Of a stretch of 59,760 bases of DNA, positions 23,572 through 31,369 are shown one piece after another. Numbering within the stretch: the stretch's first letter is position 1; the number at the start of each line of letters is the position of its first letter. Origin of the DNA: a virus. The DNA lies in IMG/VR virus record IMGVR_UViG_3300036792_000097, positions 1-59,760 of that record. One strand, given 5' to 3'. The notes beneath the pieces were generated by a model. That model was not told the DNA's origin. It worked only from the letters and a program-made list of their open reading frames with translations, and made no database searches. A program made the position numbers and the translations under genes.

Positions 23572-23751
23572 TTAGTCTCCCGTGTGAATCAGGCCAGCGT
23601 CGAGCATGGCCATGGCGGTGCGTCCGTAGCTTCCCTGTAGTTGCCAGGCAAGGCCGCTATCGACTAGCGACTGGAACAGCGCGATCGTGTCTTCATCGGA
23701 CAACGCGCCCTGTTCGTACTGCATGATCAGTTCAACGTCGGGTGTCTCCAT
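23572..23751 (-). CDS. Conserved phage protein (DUF7417-like), 59 residues
   Basis: The segment IMQYEQGALSDEDTIALFQ, then LVDSGLAWQLQGSYGRTAMA, resembles a small protein common in actinobacteriophages. Its function is unknown. ATG 23751 is preferred. ATG 23775 would overlap the preceding gene by eight bases. Confidence 0.65.
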   Translation of the reverse strand: METPDVELIMQYEQGALSDEDTIALFQSLVDSGLAWQLQGSYGRTAMAMLDAGLIHTGD

Positions 23752-23767
23752 TGTCTTTTCCCATTCC

Positions 23768-23959
23768 TCACTCATGCGGGGCCGATCCGTAATTGCGGTA
23801 CCAGTCGGCCTCGGTCGGCTTGAGAGGTTGCACGTCGCGGTCGGGGTCAACCACCACCACAACCTCCGTCATGTATGCATTGATCCAAACGTCCTCAACC
23901 ATCTGAGGTATCCGCATCGCGTGGCGGAATTCATCCATCGTGAACTTGATTTCTTTCAT
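23768..23959 (-). CDS. Hypothetical 63-residue protein
   Basis: ATG 23959 is used. TTG 23968 lies in the upstream stop region. It reads KEIKFTMDEFRHAMRIPQMV, then INAYMTEVVVVVDPD. No family is recognised. Confidence 0.6.
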   Translation of the reverse strand: MKEIKFTMDEFRHAMRIPQMVEDVWINAYMTEVVVVVDPDRDVQPLKPTEADWYRNYGSAPHE

Positions 23960-23961
23960 GA

Positions 23962-24099
23962 TCAGCAACCCCCCCGGCGCTGGTATTCCGACAGTTCGAT
24001 CGGTCGGATGTAGTGCGTGTAGTCGTAGCGTATGTACGCGATCAGCGCGGCCAGGAACGCGACGGATAGCACGATGACGATGATTCCGGCGAGGTTCAT
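23962..24099 (-). CDS. Single-pass membrane peptide, 45 residues
   Basis: A hydrophobic helix (AGIIVIVLSVAFLAALIA) is followed by YIRYDYTHYIRP and a basic end. The stop overlaps the start region of the next gene. Confidence 0.55.
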   Translation of the reverse strand: MNLAGIIVIVLSVAFLAALIAYIRYDYTHYIRPIELSEYQRRGGC

Positions 24100-24224
24100 T
24101 AGACTATTTCTCCAATGTCGGGCGGGTAGGGCCCCTGGTCATCGGGCCCGTCTATGGTGTAAAGCATGTGATCAATGGCGGCGTCGATACCGCAACGGAC
24201 GTGATGCAGGAATGCGTGAAACAT
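24099..24224 (-). CDS. Hypothetical 41-residue protein
   Basis: His-rich start (MFHAFLHHVRCGIDAAIDHM), acidic end. The TAA shares one base with the next ATG. No family is recognised. Confidence 0.5.
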   Translation of the reverse strand: MFHAFLHHVRCGIDAAIDHMLYTIDGPDDQGPYPPDIGEIV

Positions 24225-24226
24225 GA

Positions 24227-24364
24227 TCACCCCAGAGTGTTGAGGATTTCTTCTGTCAGCTCTTCCGTCTCGCCGTCGTCGTGCTTGCGGACGGGTGCGG
24301 CGGTGAGCGCGATCAGGATGGTTGTCCGCTCGCGATGCGTGAACTTGTCCCAGCGGTCTACCAT
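24227..24364 (-). CDS. Hypothetical 45-residue protein
   Basis: Helical and charged (DRWDKFTHRERTTILIAL, DGETEELTEEIL). Starts within the end of the preceding gene. Confidence 0.5.
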   Translation of the reverse strand: MVDRWDKFTHRERTTILIALTAAPVRKHDDGETEELTEEILNTLG

Positions 24365-24483
24365 GGCAAATCCTGAGGTCCGGTCGGGCTGTCCGCGTCG
24401 CGCGTGCACGGTGCCCAGCGCTGGCGTCCGCACCATGACCAGTGGCACCAGCAGTAGCGCGGGTGCCTGTAGTCGTGCCTCAT
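24358..24483 (-). CDS. Trp/Cys-rich peptide, 41 residues
   Basis: The sequence RYCWCHWSWCGRQRWAPC has four Cys and four Trp in 18 residues, which suggests a metal site or a disulfide-rich peptide. Its small size makes it uncertain. Confidence 0.45.
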   Translation of the reverse strand: MRHDYRHPRYCWCHWSWCGRQRWAPCTRDADSPTGPQDLPW

Positions 24484-24492
24484 GATGCCCCC

Positions 24493-24666
24493 CTAGTTGA
24501 AGTAGCCGAACGTACCCGGCGGGGTGTCGGCCGTGTCATCCTCGCATTGCTCGCATGGCTTGGCGGCCGGCGTACGGTCCCAGTCAGCCAGCGCCACATC
24601 TTGCGCGAGGTGCGTGAGCGCGGCGGCGTTGAGCCGCTTGATGTCATTGAACAGTTGATTTGCCAT
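24493..24666 (-). CDS. Hypothetical 57-residue protein
   Basis: A helical N-terminus (LFNDIKRLNAAALTHLAQDV) and a CEQCEDD pair near the end. It overlaps the upstream gene by 23 bases. Confidence 0.55.
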   Translation of the reverse strand: MANQLFNDIKRLNAAALTHLAQDVALADWDRTPAAKPCEQCEDDTADTPPGTFGYFN

Positions 24667-24916
24667 GGTGCGTGGTCTCCGTCTCTTCTATGGTTTCGAC
24701 TTCATCGTCAACGACCTTGAGATCCTGGTCCGCGTCGGTGTCGAGCTTGACGCCGGCGGCTTTGGCGTCTGCTACCTCGCGCTTTGTGACGTAGCGCAGT
24801 TCGCGGGCGATGGCGACGCCTAGCCGCTGTGACCGGCGATTCGGCTTGAAGTAGAGCACGACGGACACGACGGACGCCACAAGCGATAGCAGGGATAGGA
24901 TCAAATCGAGTGTCAT
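24644..24916 (-). CDS. Single-pass membrane protein, 90 residues
   Basis: The N-terminal helix (LDLILSLLSLVASVVSVVLY) anchors an otherwise charged, acidic domain. The function is unknown. Confidence 0.6.
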   Translation of the reverse strand: MTLDLILSLLSLVASVVSVVLYFKPNRRSQRLGVAIARELRYVTKREVADAKAAGVKLDTDADQDLKVVDDEVETIEETETTHHGKSTVQ

Positions 24917-24982
24917 TGTGTGTTCCTTCCGGCCGGGCCGGCTAGCCACCACGGGAGGCGGCTAGCCGACGCGATTGGCGCT

Positions 24983-25186
24983 TTAGAGCTTGTCCCACCC
25001 GCCCGGCGTCTGGTCAGTGTAGGACTTGGGCAGGTTGTAGCGCGGGTCAACGAGACCTGCCTCCGCCCGCAAGATCTTGTCAATCCACGGGTGACGGTCG
25101 CCGCGTGCGGCCATCCAGACGCCGGCCGCGACCAGCGCGAGCACGGCAACGGTCACGCCGAGGATGATCAGGATTCCGATTAGCAT
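24983..25186 (-). CDS. Single-pass membrane protein, 67 residues
   Basis: An N-terminal hydrophobic helix (LIGILIILGVTVAVLALVAA) precedes a soluble tail with DPRYNLPKSYTDQTPGG. It is followed by two GGCTAGCC copies in the gap to the next gene. Confidence 0.6.
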   Translation of the reverse strand: MLIGILIILGVTVAVLALVAAGVWMAARGDRHPWIDKILRAEAGLVDPRYNLPKSYTDQTPGGWDKL

Positions 25187-25224
25187 GATTACCTCCTGGT
25201 TGGGTAGTTCCGGGGTTGGGCCGC

Positions 25225-25695
25225 TCAGTACTTGCGGAGGTACGCGTACACGGTCAGCAGCGCATCGGGCAGCGTGATAGCCAGCACCTCATAGGTCAAG
25301 AAGAACTTGGGCAGCAAGTGCATCCCGTAGAGGGTAGGAACGATCAGCTCCATGACCAGGACCGTGAGCAGGATGTAGATCCGGTTGCGGTTGCGGTGGT
25401 TGGCGCGGACATCTTCCACGGCCTGCCGTGACTCCAGCGCGCCCTTAACCAGCGTGAGCACGCGGTTGTCGAACTGACCGTGCGCCGAGTCATCGGTCTT
25501 TGTGTCAGTGTCGAAGGTCGTGCGGTTGCCGTGCACGTGCTCCTGAGTGTGCTCTTCCCGGTCAAGCTTGCGCACGTAGTCAGCCGGCACGTTGCCCGGC
25601 GTCACGGTGTCGGTGGTCACCGGCCGGATCTCGTTGTCGAGAGCGACGCGCGGCGCGGGCACCACGTTGTTGAGTTCGGTCTTCTGGTCAGCCAT
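25225..25695 (-). CDS. Two-pass membrane protein, 156 residues
   Basis: A polar N-terminal 95 residues are followed by two hydrophobic segments (IYILLTVLVMELIVPTLYG, FFLTYEVLAITLPDALLTVY). GAAAGGATC before ATG is a fair ribosome site. It is the first gene after a 230-base gap, so a promoter should lie upstream. Confidence 0.65.
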   Translation of the reverse strand: MADQKTELNNVVPAPRVALDNEIRPVTTDTVTPGNVPADYVRKLDREEHTQEHVHGNRTTFDTDTKTDDSAHGQFDNRVLTLVKGALESRQAVEDVRANHRNRNRIYILLTVLVMELIVPTLYGMHLLPKFFLTYEVLAITLPDALLTVYAYLRKY

Positions 25696-25928
25696 GATTG
25701 TGATCCTTTCAAGATCATCGGTGGTTGGCTTGTCTGCACAGATGGCGACGTTGGGCGCGGTGGTCCAACTACCCGGATAAAGCTCCGTAGCTAGCGGCGT
25801 TATGGCCGCCCCGGTGACGCCTAGAACGGAACAGAGTTCGTATCTGTGTGCCGGTTTTCAATTGTGGTCGCGCCACGTACGCGCGTGGCCACGGGACACA
25901 TTGTGTCCCGGACCATGCAGGTAGGTGA
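25696..25928. other. Intergenic control region with palindromes
   Basis: No gene is seen. It contains CCACG/CGTGG arms around 25873-25888 and an odd palindrome at 25892-25910 (listed separately). It separates two leftward sub-operons and probably holds the promoter of the gene ending at 25225. Confidence 0.5.
25892..25910. repeat. 19-base palindrome, arms CGGGACACA / TGTGTCCCG
   Basis: The nine-base arms are perfect around a single T. The layout (perfect arms, odd centre) is that of an operator. The hairpin could alternatively end transcription of the gene at 25929-26483, but its loop is too short and no T-run follows. Confidence 0.6.
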
Positions 25929-26483
25929 TCAGAATCCGAGGTCGTTATACTCGCCGGCCGCGAGCTTGGCCTTGAGGTCGCGGAGCATGGCTTCAATCTC
26001 CGCCCCCTGGCGGCCGGTTGCCGACAGTTCCACGATGGCCGGCTCGCCCAGCTTGCGACCGAATTCCTCGCCGGCGTCGCGTGCCTGGCTTTCGTCGCCG
26101 CCTTCAATGTGGCGGAATTCGTGGACAAGCACGTCGGCCGCGAGCTTGACCATGGGGATGCCGAGTTCGGCCGCTTTGCCCTCAATGTCCTTGCAGGCCA
26201 GCCACGTGTGCCGCTTGAGGATGTCCGGCATCGGGTTACTCGGGTCGTCGGGCATGTCCGGCTTGGGAGTGAGGGTTTCGCCGAACGATCCCTGTAGTTC
26301 CACAAGCACGTGGCCGGCGTCGGTCAGACTGTCCTGCTCGGCCACGTCGTCAACGTCATGCGGAGCGTCAACGGCGGTGACCTGCCAGTCGCTTGTGATC
26401 ATGCGCCGGTACACGGCGGGGTCAGTGTCGCGGATGACGGCGAACGCGGGACGGAACCATGACTGGTAGTTGCTGATACGCAC
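25929..26483 (-). CDS. HExxH metallopeptidase-like protein B, 184 residues
   Basis: ADVLVHEFRHIEGGDESQAR near residue 120 carries HExxH with acidic residues after it. Layout and neighbouring words match protein A at 22590-23159. The middle is acidic (KPDMPDDPSNPMPDIL). The start is GTG 26483. The two paralogues are only 2.8 kb apart, pointing to a local duplication that has diverged strongly. Confidence 0.65.
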   Translation of the reverse strand: MRISNYQSWFRPAFAVIRDTDPAVYRRMITSDWQVTAVDAPHDVDDVAEQDSLTDAGHVLVELQGSFGETLTPKPDMPDDPSNPMPDILKRHTWLACKDIEGKAAELGIPMVKLAADVLVHEFRHIEGGDESQARDAGEEFGRKLGEPAIVELSATGRQGAEIEAMLRDLKAKLAAGEYNDLGF

Positions 26484-26507
26484 GATGTGCTACCTTTCGG
26501 TTGGGTG

Positions 26508-26735
26508 CTACTTGGCGAGTGTTAGACGGAATGACTTGCAGGTTGGGTCGGACAGGAAATATGCCAGCGACGCGTTATCTTCGCTGGTCACCTCCGGCAT
26601 GAACGGGTCTTTGTATGCCTCACCCGCTAGCCGGTAGCGTGGTGGTGTGGTCGGCGCGGTTTGCCTCGCACGCCATAGCCGCATCTGAGTGCACTTGCGG
26701 CAGTTAGGGTCGTTGCATAGGTCGTATGGTGGCAT
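26508..26735 (-). CDS. Small Cys-motif protein, 75 residues
   Basis: The N-terminus has CNDPNCRKC, a compact zinc-like motif, followed by RRARQ-type basic residues. The rest is unremarkable. Confidence 0.6.
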   Translation of the reverse strand: MPPYDLCNDPNCRKCTQMRLWRARQTAPTTPPRYRLAGEAYKDPFMPEVTSEDNASLAYFLSDPTCKSFRLTLAK

Positions 26736-26737
26736 GG

Positions 26738-26884
26738 TCAGTTGCTCCGGTCCCGGTAGTCGCGCTCATTGGCCGCGCGCCGCTTGGCTTCGTTGCGGTC
26801 GTAGTGGTCATTGATCACTGGCACCACGCCATAGCCCACAATGGTGAACGCGGCGGCGAGGATGACGAAAATGGCGAGTAGCAT
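26738..26884 (-). CDS. Single-pass membrane peptide, 48 residues
   Basis: A hydrophobic helix (LLAIFVILAAAFTIVGYGVV) is followed by a highly charged tail (DRNEAKRRAANERDYRDR). Confidence 0.55.
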   Translation of the reverse strand: MLLAIFVILAAAFTIVGYGVVPVINDHYDRNEAKRRAANERDYRDRSN

Positions 26885-26887
26885 GAT

Positions 26888-27121
26888 TTACCTCTTTGGC
26901 TTGGCTGGCTTGATGGTTACGGTGCCCGCTAGGCGATTGAAGCGGAGCGTGACCGTGATGCCGCGCTGGTCGGCATCCTGCTTGTTGATGTAGCGTCCGT
27001 CCTCACCGGAGAACATGTCAGCGATGCGGAAGTCTTTGCCGGCGAGCCAATCCTCGCGGGCAGCTTTGCCGCTCTTGTAGTCGCGTCCGTACGCGGGAAT
27101 CACGGTCAGGTACATGGTCAC
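26888..27121 (-). CDS. Hypothetical 77-residue protein
   Basis: Small alpha/beta sequence ending in a basic beta hairpin (ITVTLRFNRLAGTVTIKPAK). It overlaps the upstream gene by ATGA. No family is recognised. Confidence 0.6.
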   Translation of the reverse strand: MTMYLTVIPAYGRDYKSGKAAREDWLAGKDFRIADMFSGEDGRYINKQDADQRGITVTLRFNRLAGTVTIKPAKPKR

Positions 27122-27303
27122 CCCTCATAGGTGAGTGTGTAGGTGGTCAGTGTGAACGCGACGGTACGGCCATGGCCGATATCCATCTTGAAGTCCGCGC
27201 GACTGATTGCCGCGTCAACTTCCGCCGGCGTCCATGCCGGGTAGGCTTCACTGACCAGGTTGGCGGTCAGTTGCTTGGAGATTGGCTTTGTGTAGGTGGT
27301 CAT
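27118..27303 (-). CDS. Hypothetical 61-residue protein
   Basis: ATG 27303 is chosen. It reads TANLVSEAYPAWTPAEVDAA and VAFTLTTYTLTYEG. No family is recognised. Confidence 0.6.
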   Translation of the reverse strand: MTTYTKPISKQLTANLVSEAYPAWTPAEVDAAISRADFKMDIGHGRTVAFTLTTYTLTYEG

Positions 27304-27311
27304 GCGCCCCC

Positions 27312-27554
27312 CTAGAATGGTGGCTGGATAGCCGGTCGGTTCGGGTTGAATGGTGCCCACGCGCGTACGGTCAGCTCCGCTATGGCAGGCACGTCAAACC
27401 GGCCGCACGATGTCCAGAGTGTGACGTAGCCGGCCGGCGTGAACTGGTCACGGGTTGGGTCGCGTTCGATGGTAGCTGTGGCGTACCCGGTATCGCCGGC
27501 GTACACGGTGACCAGATCGCCGGGTATCAGGACGTTCGGGTGAGCTAGGTTCAC
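27312..27554 (-). CDS. Hypothetical 80-residue beta-rich protein
   Basis: GTG 27554 overlaps the stop of the next small gene. The sequence (LIPGDLVTVYAGDTGYATAT, GYVTLWTSCG) suggests a small SH3-like barrel. This is only a guess from strand pattern. Confidence 0.55.
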   Translation of the reverse strand: MNLAHPNVLIPGDLVTVYAGDTGYATATIERDPTRDQFTPAGYVTLWTSCGRFDVPAIAELTVRAWAPFNPNRPAIQPPF

Positions 27555-27643
27555 GGTTGTCTCCAGTGGTCGCGGGTGAAGGCGTACACGATGGCCAGTG
27601 ACCAGATCACGGGCACCGCGAGCATGGGCAGGTAGGTGATCAT
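27551..27643 (-). CDS. Tiny membrane peptide, 30 residues
   Basis: One hydrophobic segment (YLPMLAVPVIWSLAIVYAF) and a basic end (TRDHWRQP). It is linked by overlaps at both ends. Confidence 0.45.
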   Translation of the reverse strand: MITYLPMLAVPVIWSLAIVYAFTRDHWRQP

Positions 27644-27870
27644 GGCCGGTTCACGTACCCGCCGGGCGGAGCGTCCCACGGGTTTGTGTGCAGTTGCGGG
27701 TACCGCCGGCGCGCGCTGTCGCGTTCGGCAACGCCCTGCTCATGCCAGCGCGCTAGCGTGGCCGCATCGTCGGCCGCCTCCGCATCGCGCGCCTGGTCAT
27801 CGGTCATCACCTCGCCGGGCCCGTAGGATGCCGCGAGGATGTGCAGGAAGGCGCTTTCGATGTCTGGCAT
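27640..27870 (-). CDS. Hypothetical 76-residue protein
   Basis: Helical and acidic (DDQARDAEAADDAATLARW), ending in a Pro/Gly-rich tail. No family is recognised. Confidence 0.6.
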   Translation of the reverse strand: MPDIESAFLHILAASYGPGEVMTDDQARDAEAADDAATLARWHEQGVAERDSARRRYPQLHTNPWDAPPGGYVNRP

Positions 27871-27874
27871 GAGG

Positions 27875-28051
27875 TCAGTTCCTTTCGGGTGAGCGGGTGC
27901 TGTACCGGAATTCGGACCAGGTGATCGGGCCCGCCTCCGCCGGCGTCACGCGCGCCGCTAGCGGCTTGGGTGCGAGTCTGGCGAGTGTGAGAGGCGACAC
28001 GCGCTGTATCCGGCCGGTGATGGGGTTGCGTTCGGTGGTGGGAACTTTCAT
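27875..28051 (-). CDS. Hypothetical 58-residue protein
   Basis: Basic and Pro-rich (ERNPITGRIQRVSPLTLARL). ATG 28051 overlaps the upstream stop. No family is recognised. Confidence 0.5.
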   Translation of the reverse strand: MKVPTTERNPITGRIQRVSPLTLARLAPKPLAARVTPAEAGPITWSEFRYSTRSPERN

Positions 28052-28218
28052 GGCAGATTCCAGCCCATCGTTTCGTAGATGCGGGTGAGTGATGTCTTGG
28101 GTGTGAAGTCCGCGCGGACGGGCATACGGTGATGCGCATACCAGAAGTCCAGGCAGACCACACAGAACGCGCCGCGATTGAGTAGCTGCCGGCGTCCGCA
28201 GTTGTGGCAGTAGTGCAT
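28048..28218 (-). CDS. Zinc-ribbon microprotein, 56 residues
   Basis: CHNCGRRQ and CVVCLDFW, 14 residues apart, form a clear two-knuckle zinc ribbon at the N-terminus. Confidence 0.6.
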   Translation of the reverse strand: MHYCHNCGRRQLLNRGAFCVVCLDFWYAHHRMPVRADFTPKTSLTRIYETMGWNLP

Positions 28219-28220
28219 GA

Positions 28221-28418
28221 CTACATCTTGCGCTGCGGGTGACGGTACACGTAACCCATATCGGCGCTGTCCGCGCGCCCGGTACGGAGCCAATCGAGCA
28301 TGACTCCCAGGTCATACACGGTCGCCGCGTGCTTCCCGTCCGTTGTGAGATGCCAGGCACGATGCCAGCTAGTCTCGCCATGGTTCGGGTCGCTTGACGT
28401 GATGTGAGTTTCCCACAT
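28221..28418 (-). CDS. Hypothetical 65-residue protein
   Basis: Trp/His-rich (HGETSWHRAWHLTTDGKH) with a short helix after it. No family is recognised. Confidence 0.55.
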   Translation of the reverse strand: MWETHITSSDPNHGETSWHRAWHLTTDGKHAATVYDLGVMLDWLRTGRADSADMGYVYRHPQRKM

Positions 28419-28577
28419 GATGACGCATCCCCTAGAGGGTAGGTTCGGGTTAAGGTCGCGCGCTTACCGCTGTGACGTGTGAGCTAGATTCGTAACGCGT
28501 TCGCGTGGTCACTAGTGCTCACAGTGGCCGCTAGCGCCGTTTCAGGCGCATCATTCTGGCTTTGCGCGCGGGTGCGG

Positions 28578-28901
28578 TTAGAAGTGCAGGTGATAGACGT
28601 TCGCCAGCCACGCGCGCCGTACGGGCGGCACAGTGGCTATCGCGAGCAACGTCACGGTGAGTAGCACGACTTTCATGCCGGGCAGGAACAGGACGGGAAC
28701 GACCGCCGGCCGCACGCGCGGGTGCATCGCGTGGAAGGCCATGTGAACGGTACCGAACGTGACGCGACGCGTCCGACGCTCGATAGACAGAAGTCCGAAC
28801 AGAGTGACCGTGTACCCGGTGATCCAGGCAAGCTCAACTAGCGAGGTGATACCGGGATGCGTGAACGCGGCCATGGTCGGGATTGGCGACGGGAACAACA
28901 C
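28578..28901 (-). CDS. Membrane protein, 107 residues
   Basis: Two or three hydrophobic stretches (LVELAWITGYTVTLFGLL, VVPVLFLPGMKVVLLTVTLL). The start may be ATG 28901 or the internal ATG ten codons later. A 159-base gap without a gene precedes the next leftward gene. Confidence 0.55.
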   Translation of the reverse strand: MLFPSPIPTMAAFTHPGITSLVELAWITGYTVTLFGLLSIERRTRRVTFGTVHMAFHAMHPRVRPAVVPVLFLPGMKVVLLTVTLLAIATVPPVRRAWLANVYHLHF

Positions 28902-28910
28902 GATGGGCCC

Positions 28911-29060
28911 CTAGCTGTAGGTGCGGGTGAACGTTCCGTTGGCGAGCTTGCGAACCTTGCACGGTCGGACGGTTGCGCCGTTGGCGTATGCCCGGCCGGC
29001 AACGTCCGCTGAATTGGTGAAGAACAGTCCGTCATTGGTCCGGATTTCGAATCCACGCAT
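28911..29060 (-). CDS. Hypothetical 49-residue protein
   Basis: Small beta-rich basic peptide (FEIRTNDGLFFTNSADVAG, KVRKLANGTFTRTY). No family is recognised. Confidence 0.5.
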   Translation of the reverse strand: MRGFEIRTNDGLFFTNSADVAGRAYANGATVRPCKVRKLANGTFTRTYS

Positions 29061-29062
29061 GG

Positions 29063-29161
29063 TCAGTCACCGTCCAAATCGGATCGCGAGTTGAGTTGAA
29101 GCGCTAGGCAGGAATAGGCCACATAGACCCGTTGGATGATCTCGTTTAGCCGGCTGCGCAT
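29063..29161 (-). CDS. Hypothetical 32-residue peptide
   Basis: Helical (RSRLNEIIQRVYVAYSCLAL). It lies in the regular two-base-gap chain of genes, which is the main support. Confidence 0.4.
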   Translation of the reverse strand: MRSRLNEIIQRVYVAYSCLALQLNSRSDLDGD

Positions 29162-29163
29162 GG

Positions 29164-29307
29164 TCAGTAGCCGCGTTGTCCGGCGTACGCCGGGTGAGTG
29201 CTTGGGAGGTCTGACCAGAACACATAGTAGGCATTCGCGTTGTCGCGATCCCACATGACGTTAGAGGAATGTGTGCAGGTGATTCCCCATGGGGTTTCGA
29301 TGATCAT
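29164..29307 (-). CDS. Hypothetical 47-residue protein
   Basis: Aromatic-rich (IETPWGITCTHSSNVMWD, NAYYVFWSDLP). No family is recognised. Confidence 0.5.
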   Translation of the reverse strand: MIIETPWGITCTHSSNVMWDRDNANAYYVFWSDLPSTHPAYAGQRGY

Positions 29308-29309
29308 GG

Positions 29310-29624
29310 TCAGTACCTCACCTTGAATAGTGAAGTGGCCGCGCTGAATTCACGCGCGCCGAATTGGTAGCCGGCATGGCTGATTGTGGCACCATGCGCG
29401 AACGCGTGGCCGAATTTCTCGGCATCCACCATTGCGTGAATGGTTTCCGGCGACGCGTCAACTGTCGTCGTGACCTGCTGTGGCGTAAGCGAGTCATGCA
29501 CTGTAACCACGCTCCCGTGACCTGTAGTAACTGGAGATTCCGCCACGCCGCAATTGCATGTTCGTGTTTTGCGCTCCCCATGTGTTGCGATTGCCAGCGT
29601 TGCCAGGGTTATGCGTTGGCGCAT
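29310..29624 (-). CDS. Hypothetical protein, first gene of the leftward block
   Basis: Open from ATG 29624 (104 residues), but the N-terminal 40 residues look less protein-like and a later start is possible. The C-terminal part reads AEKFGHAFAHGATISHAGYQ. A TACACT hexamer near 29660 on the minus strand is a promoter candidate for the whole block. Confidence 0.45.
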   Translation of the reverse strand: MRQRITLATLAIATHGERKTRTCNCGVAESPVTTGHGSVVTVHDSLTPQQVTTTVDASPETIHAMVDAEKFGHAFAHGATISHAGYQFGAREFSAATSLFKVRY

Positions 29625-30088
29625 TGCTGACTACAGGTTGCGACGTACGGTCAGTGTAGTGGTGCTTTTCGGCGCGCGAACGCGTCCGATTGCGAGGTGA
29701 ACGCATTAGCGTTTGCTCCGTTCTAGCATTGACGATTTATGCGCATGGCGTCCGTTATCAGCGGTTATGACTTATGTACCGATAGCGTAGCGATTCATGC
29801 GCATTAGTGCTTTCGGGTGATTCTGCCTCACTTGCCTACGTCTATTAGCTTCCAAAGCAATCCGCTGTGTCGTGCCATTAAGCACAATGCAGACTAATCA
29901 CTGAAGATTGCCCATTGTGCGGACTGTCACTGTATCGCGAATCGCTCATTAGCTTACGTATCCATTGCCGAAAGCGATGACTTTCTCTATTTAAACGTCG
30001 GAGAATTACAAGAGCGACAACGAAATTCGCTAGGCGAGACATCTGTCACTAATAGGCTGCTAACCTACCGTTTACCGTCTGCTAAATC

Positions 30089-30144
30089 CGCGTGCACAAT
30101 GTTGGATTGATCGCTATTCGCGTGCACAATGTCCAATTGATCGC
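30089..30144. repeat. 26-bp imperfect tandem repeat with GCACAATG box
   Basis: Two 26-base units begin at 30089 and 30119 (period 30). They differ at three adjacent bases (TGG versus CCA). Each holds GCACAATG. The same word occurs at 29882-29889 and inverted at 29913-29920, giving four copies in 250 bases. It is an origin- or operator-like arrangement. Confidence 0.6.
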
Positions 30145-30750
30145 AGCATACAGACGGTTGTGATGTGTCGTTCTGCCTAGCTACATTGACTGATTCCGGC
30201 TAGTCAATACGCCTCACACGTAATCCGCTTTCGCGCCGAATCGGTCTATCCCCTACCCGCGATATCTCTCACTATTGCCCATAATCATTAGGTGGTGCGC
30301 ACCCAACTAGGGAATCTGTTTCACTAGACGTAATCGGTGCCATGGCACTAGCTAGCGTTGCAGACGACTCAACAGCTACCCTTAGGCATTCTGTAGGTTA
30401 TCCCGTGTTCGCATACGTATGTCGATATTGCACGTCGCCCACGCGACTTTCGCCACGTCGTCGGCCATCACTAGCCTAGAAATTCGCGCGTATGCGCCAT
30501 GGCGCAAACCATTCGAATCGCTAGGCACTGTCGTGCCCCACAGCAAAGATATTCGCAAGCCACATGATCCGCCGGGACGCCGGCGACCGCTCCGCTTGCC
30601 TATCTGAATTTCAACTACAACCGCAACGCTACGCCTACCCAAAGTCGTACAATCTCGGCAAATCGGACGAACTAGGACACTGATTCGGACATTTCGTGAC
30701 AAAACTTTCAATAACTTTCCGGTTTGCTATCTTGTGTCCTAGTTTGTCCT

Positions 30751-30765
30751 GTGAACTGGCTTCAC
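30751..30765. promoter_or_regulatory. GTGAA-N5-TTCAC palindrome
   Basis: GTGAACTGGCTTCAC, flanked by T and A. A perfect member of the repeated late-region palindrome, here in the divergent control region. Confidence 0.65.
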
Positions 30766-30853
30766 ACTGCGCATGCGTACGCGACACGTGCACGCGCGCG
30801 CGTAGGCTTGCAAGCTCGCCAGAATGGTGTCTGTACGCGGCTAGCAGGTAGCT

Positions 30854-30868
30854 GTGAGGCTAGTTCAC
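30854..30868. promoter_or_regulatory. GTGAG-N5-TTCAC palindrome
   Basis: One-mismatch member of the family. Its outer arms extend to AGCTGTGA / TCACAGCT. It lies 103 bases from the copy at 30751. Confidence 0.55.
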
Positions 30869-30893
30869 AGCTATTAGGCAGAATCACCCGCCG

Positions 30894-30939
30894 GCGCTAG
30901 CTAGCGCGTTAGAATGCCGCTCTAAGTTACTCGCGAGTA
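30894..30939. repeat. Cluster of perfect palindromes
   Basis: GCGCTAGCTAGCGC (14 bp, 30894-30907) and TACTCGCGAGTA (12 bp, 30928-30939) are perfect palindromes within 46 bases, with a GC-alternating stretch just upstream. They may be protein-binding sites or extruding cruciforms. Confidence 0.55.
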
Positions 30940-31369
30940 GCTAGCGGCCGGGAATTCGGACATTTCGGTGCATGTCCTACTAAATGATGATAAAGCCTAT
31001 ATAATCGTAGATTAGTACGATATAAGTAGCGCTAGGCGACATATCACGATATGTCCGTTTCCAGTGCAGCTAGCGCGCGGATACGTGCTCCGTACAAACG
31101 GACATTCCAGACTAGTGTCTGTACGGTCCACACAGCGATTCTGAGAGACTTTCGGGCCCGACCCAAGCAATCACCCGCGCCGATCGTTTCGGAGATTTCG
31201 ACCGATTTGTCCCTGTACAATGTTATGCCTGCTCAGCGCGCTTATTCGTATGTACGCTTGCTAGACCAATCGTGTTCGATGATTCTGTGTACGTACATTC
31301 GAATATACGTGTCTGCCAGCAACGCCGTTACTGTGTAGTGCATACGCGTATACGACCTGGTTCACTACC

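Noticed and set aside
30382-30711. 109-residue minus-strand frame in the divergent region
   Set aside because: No ribosome site, no domain-like pattern, and it overlaps other open frames in unselected DNA.
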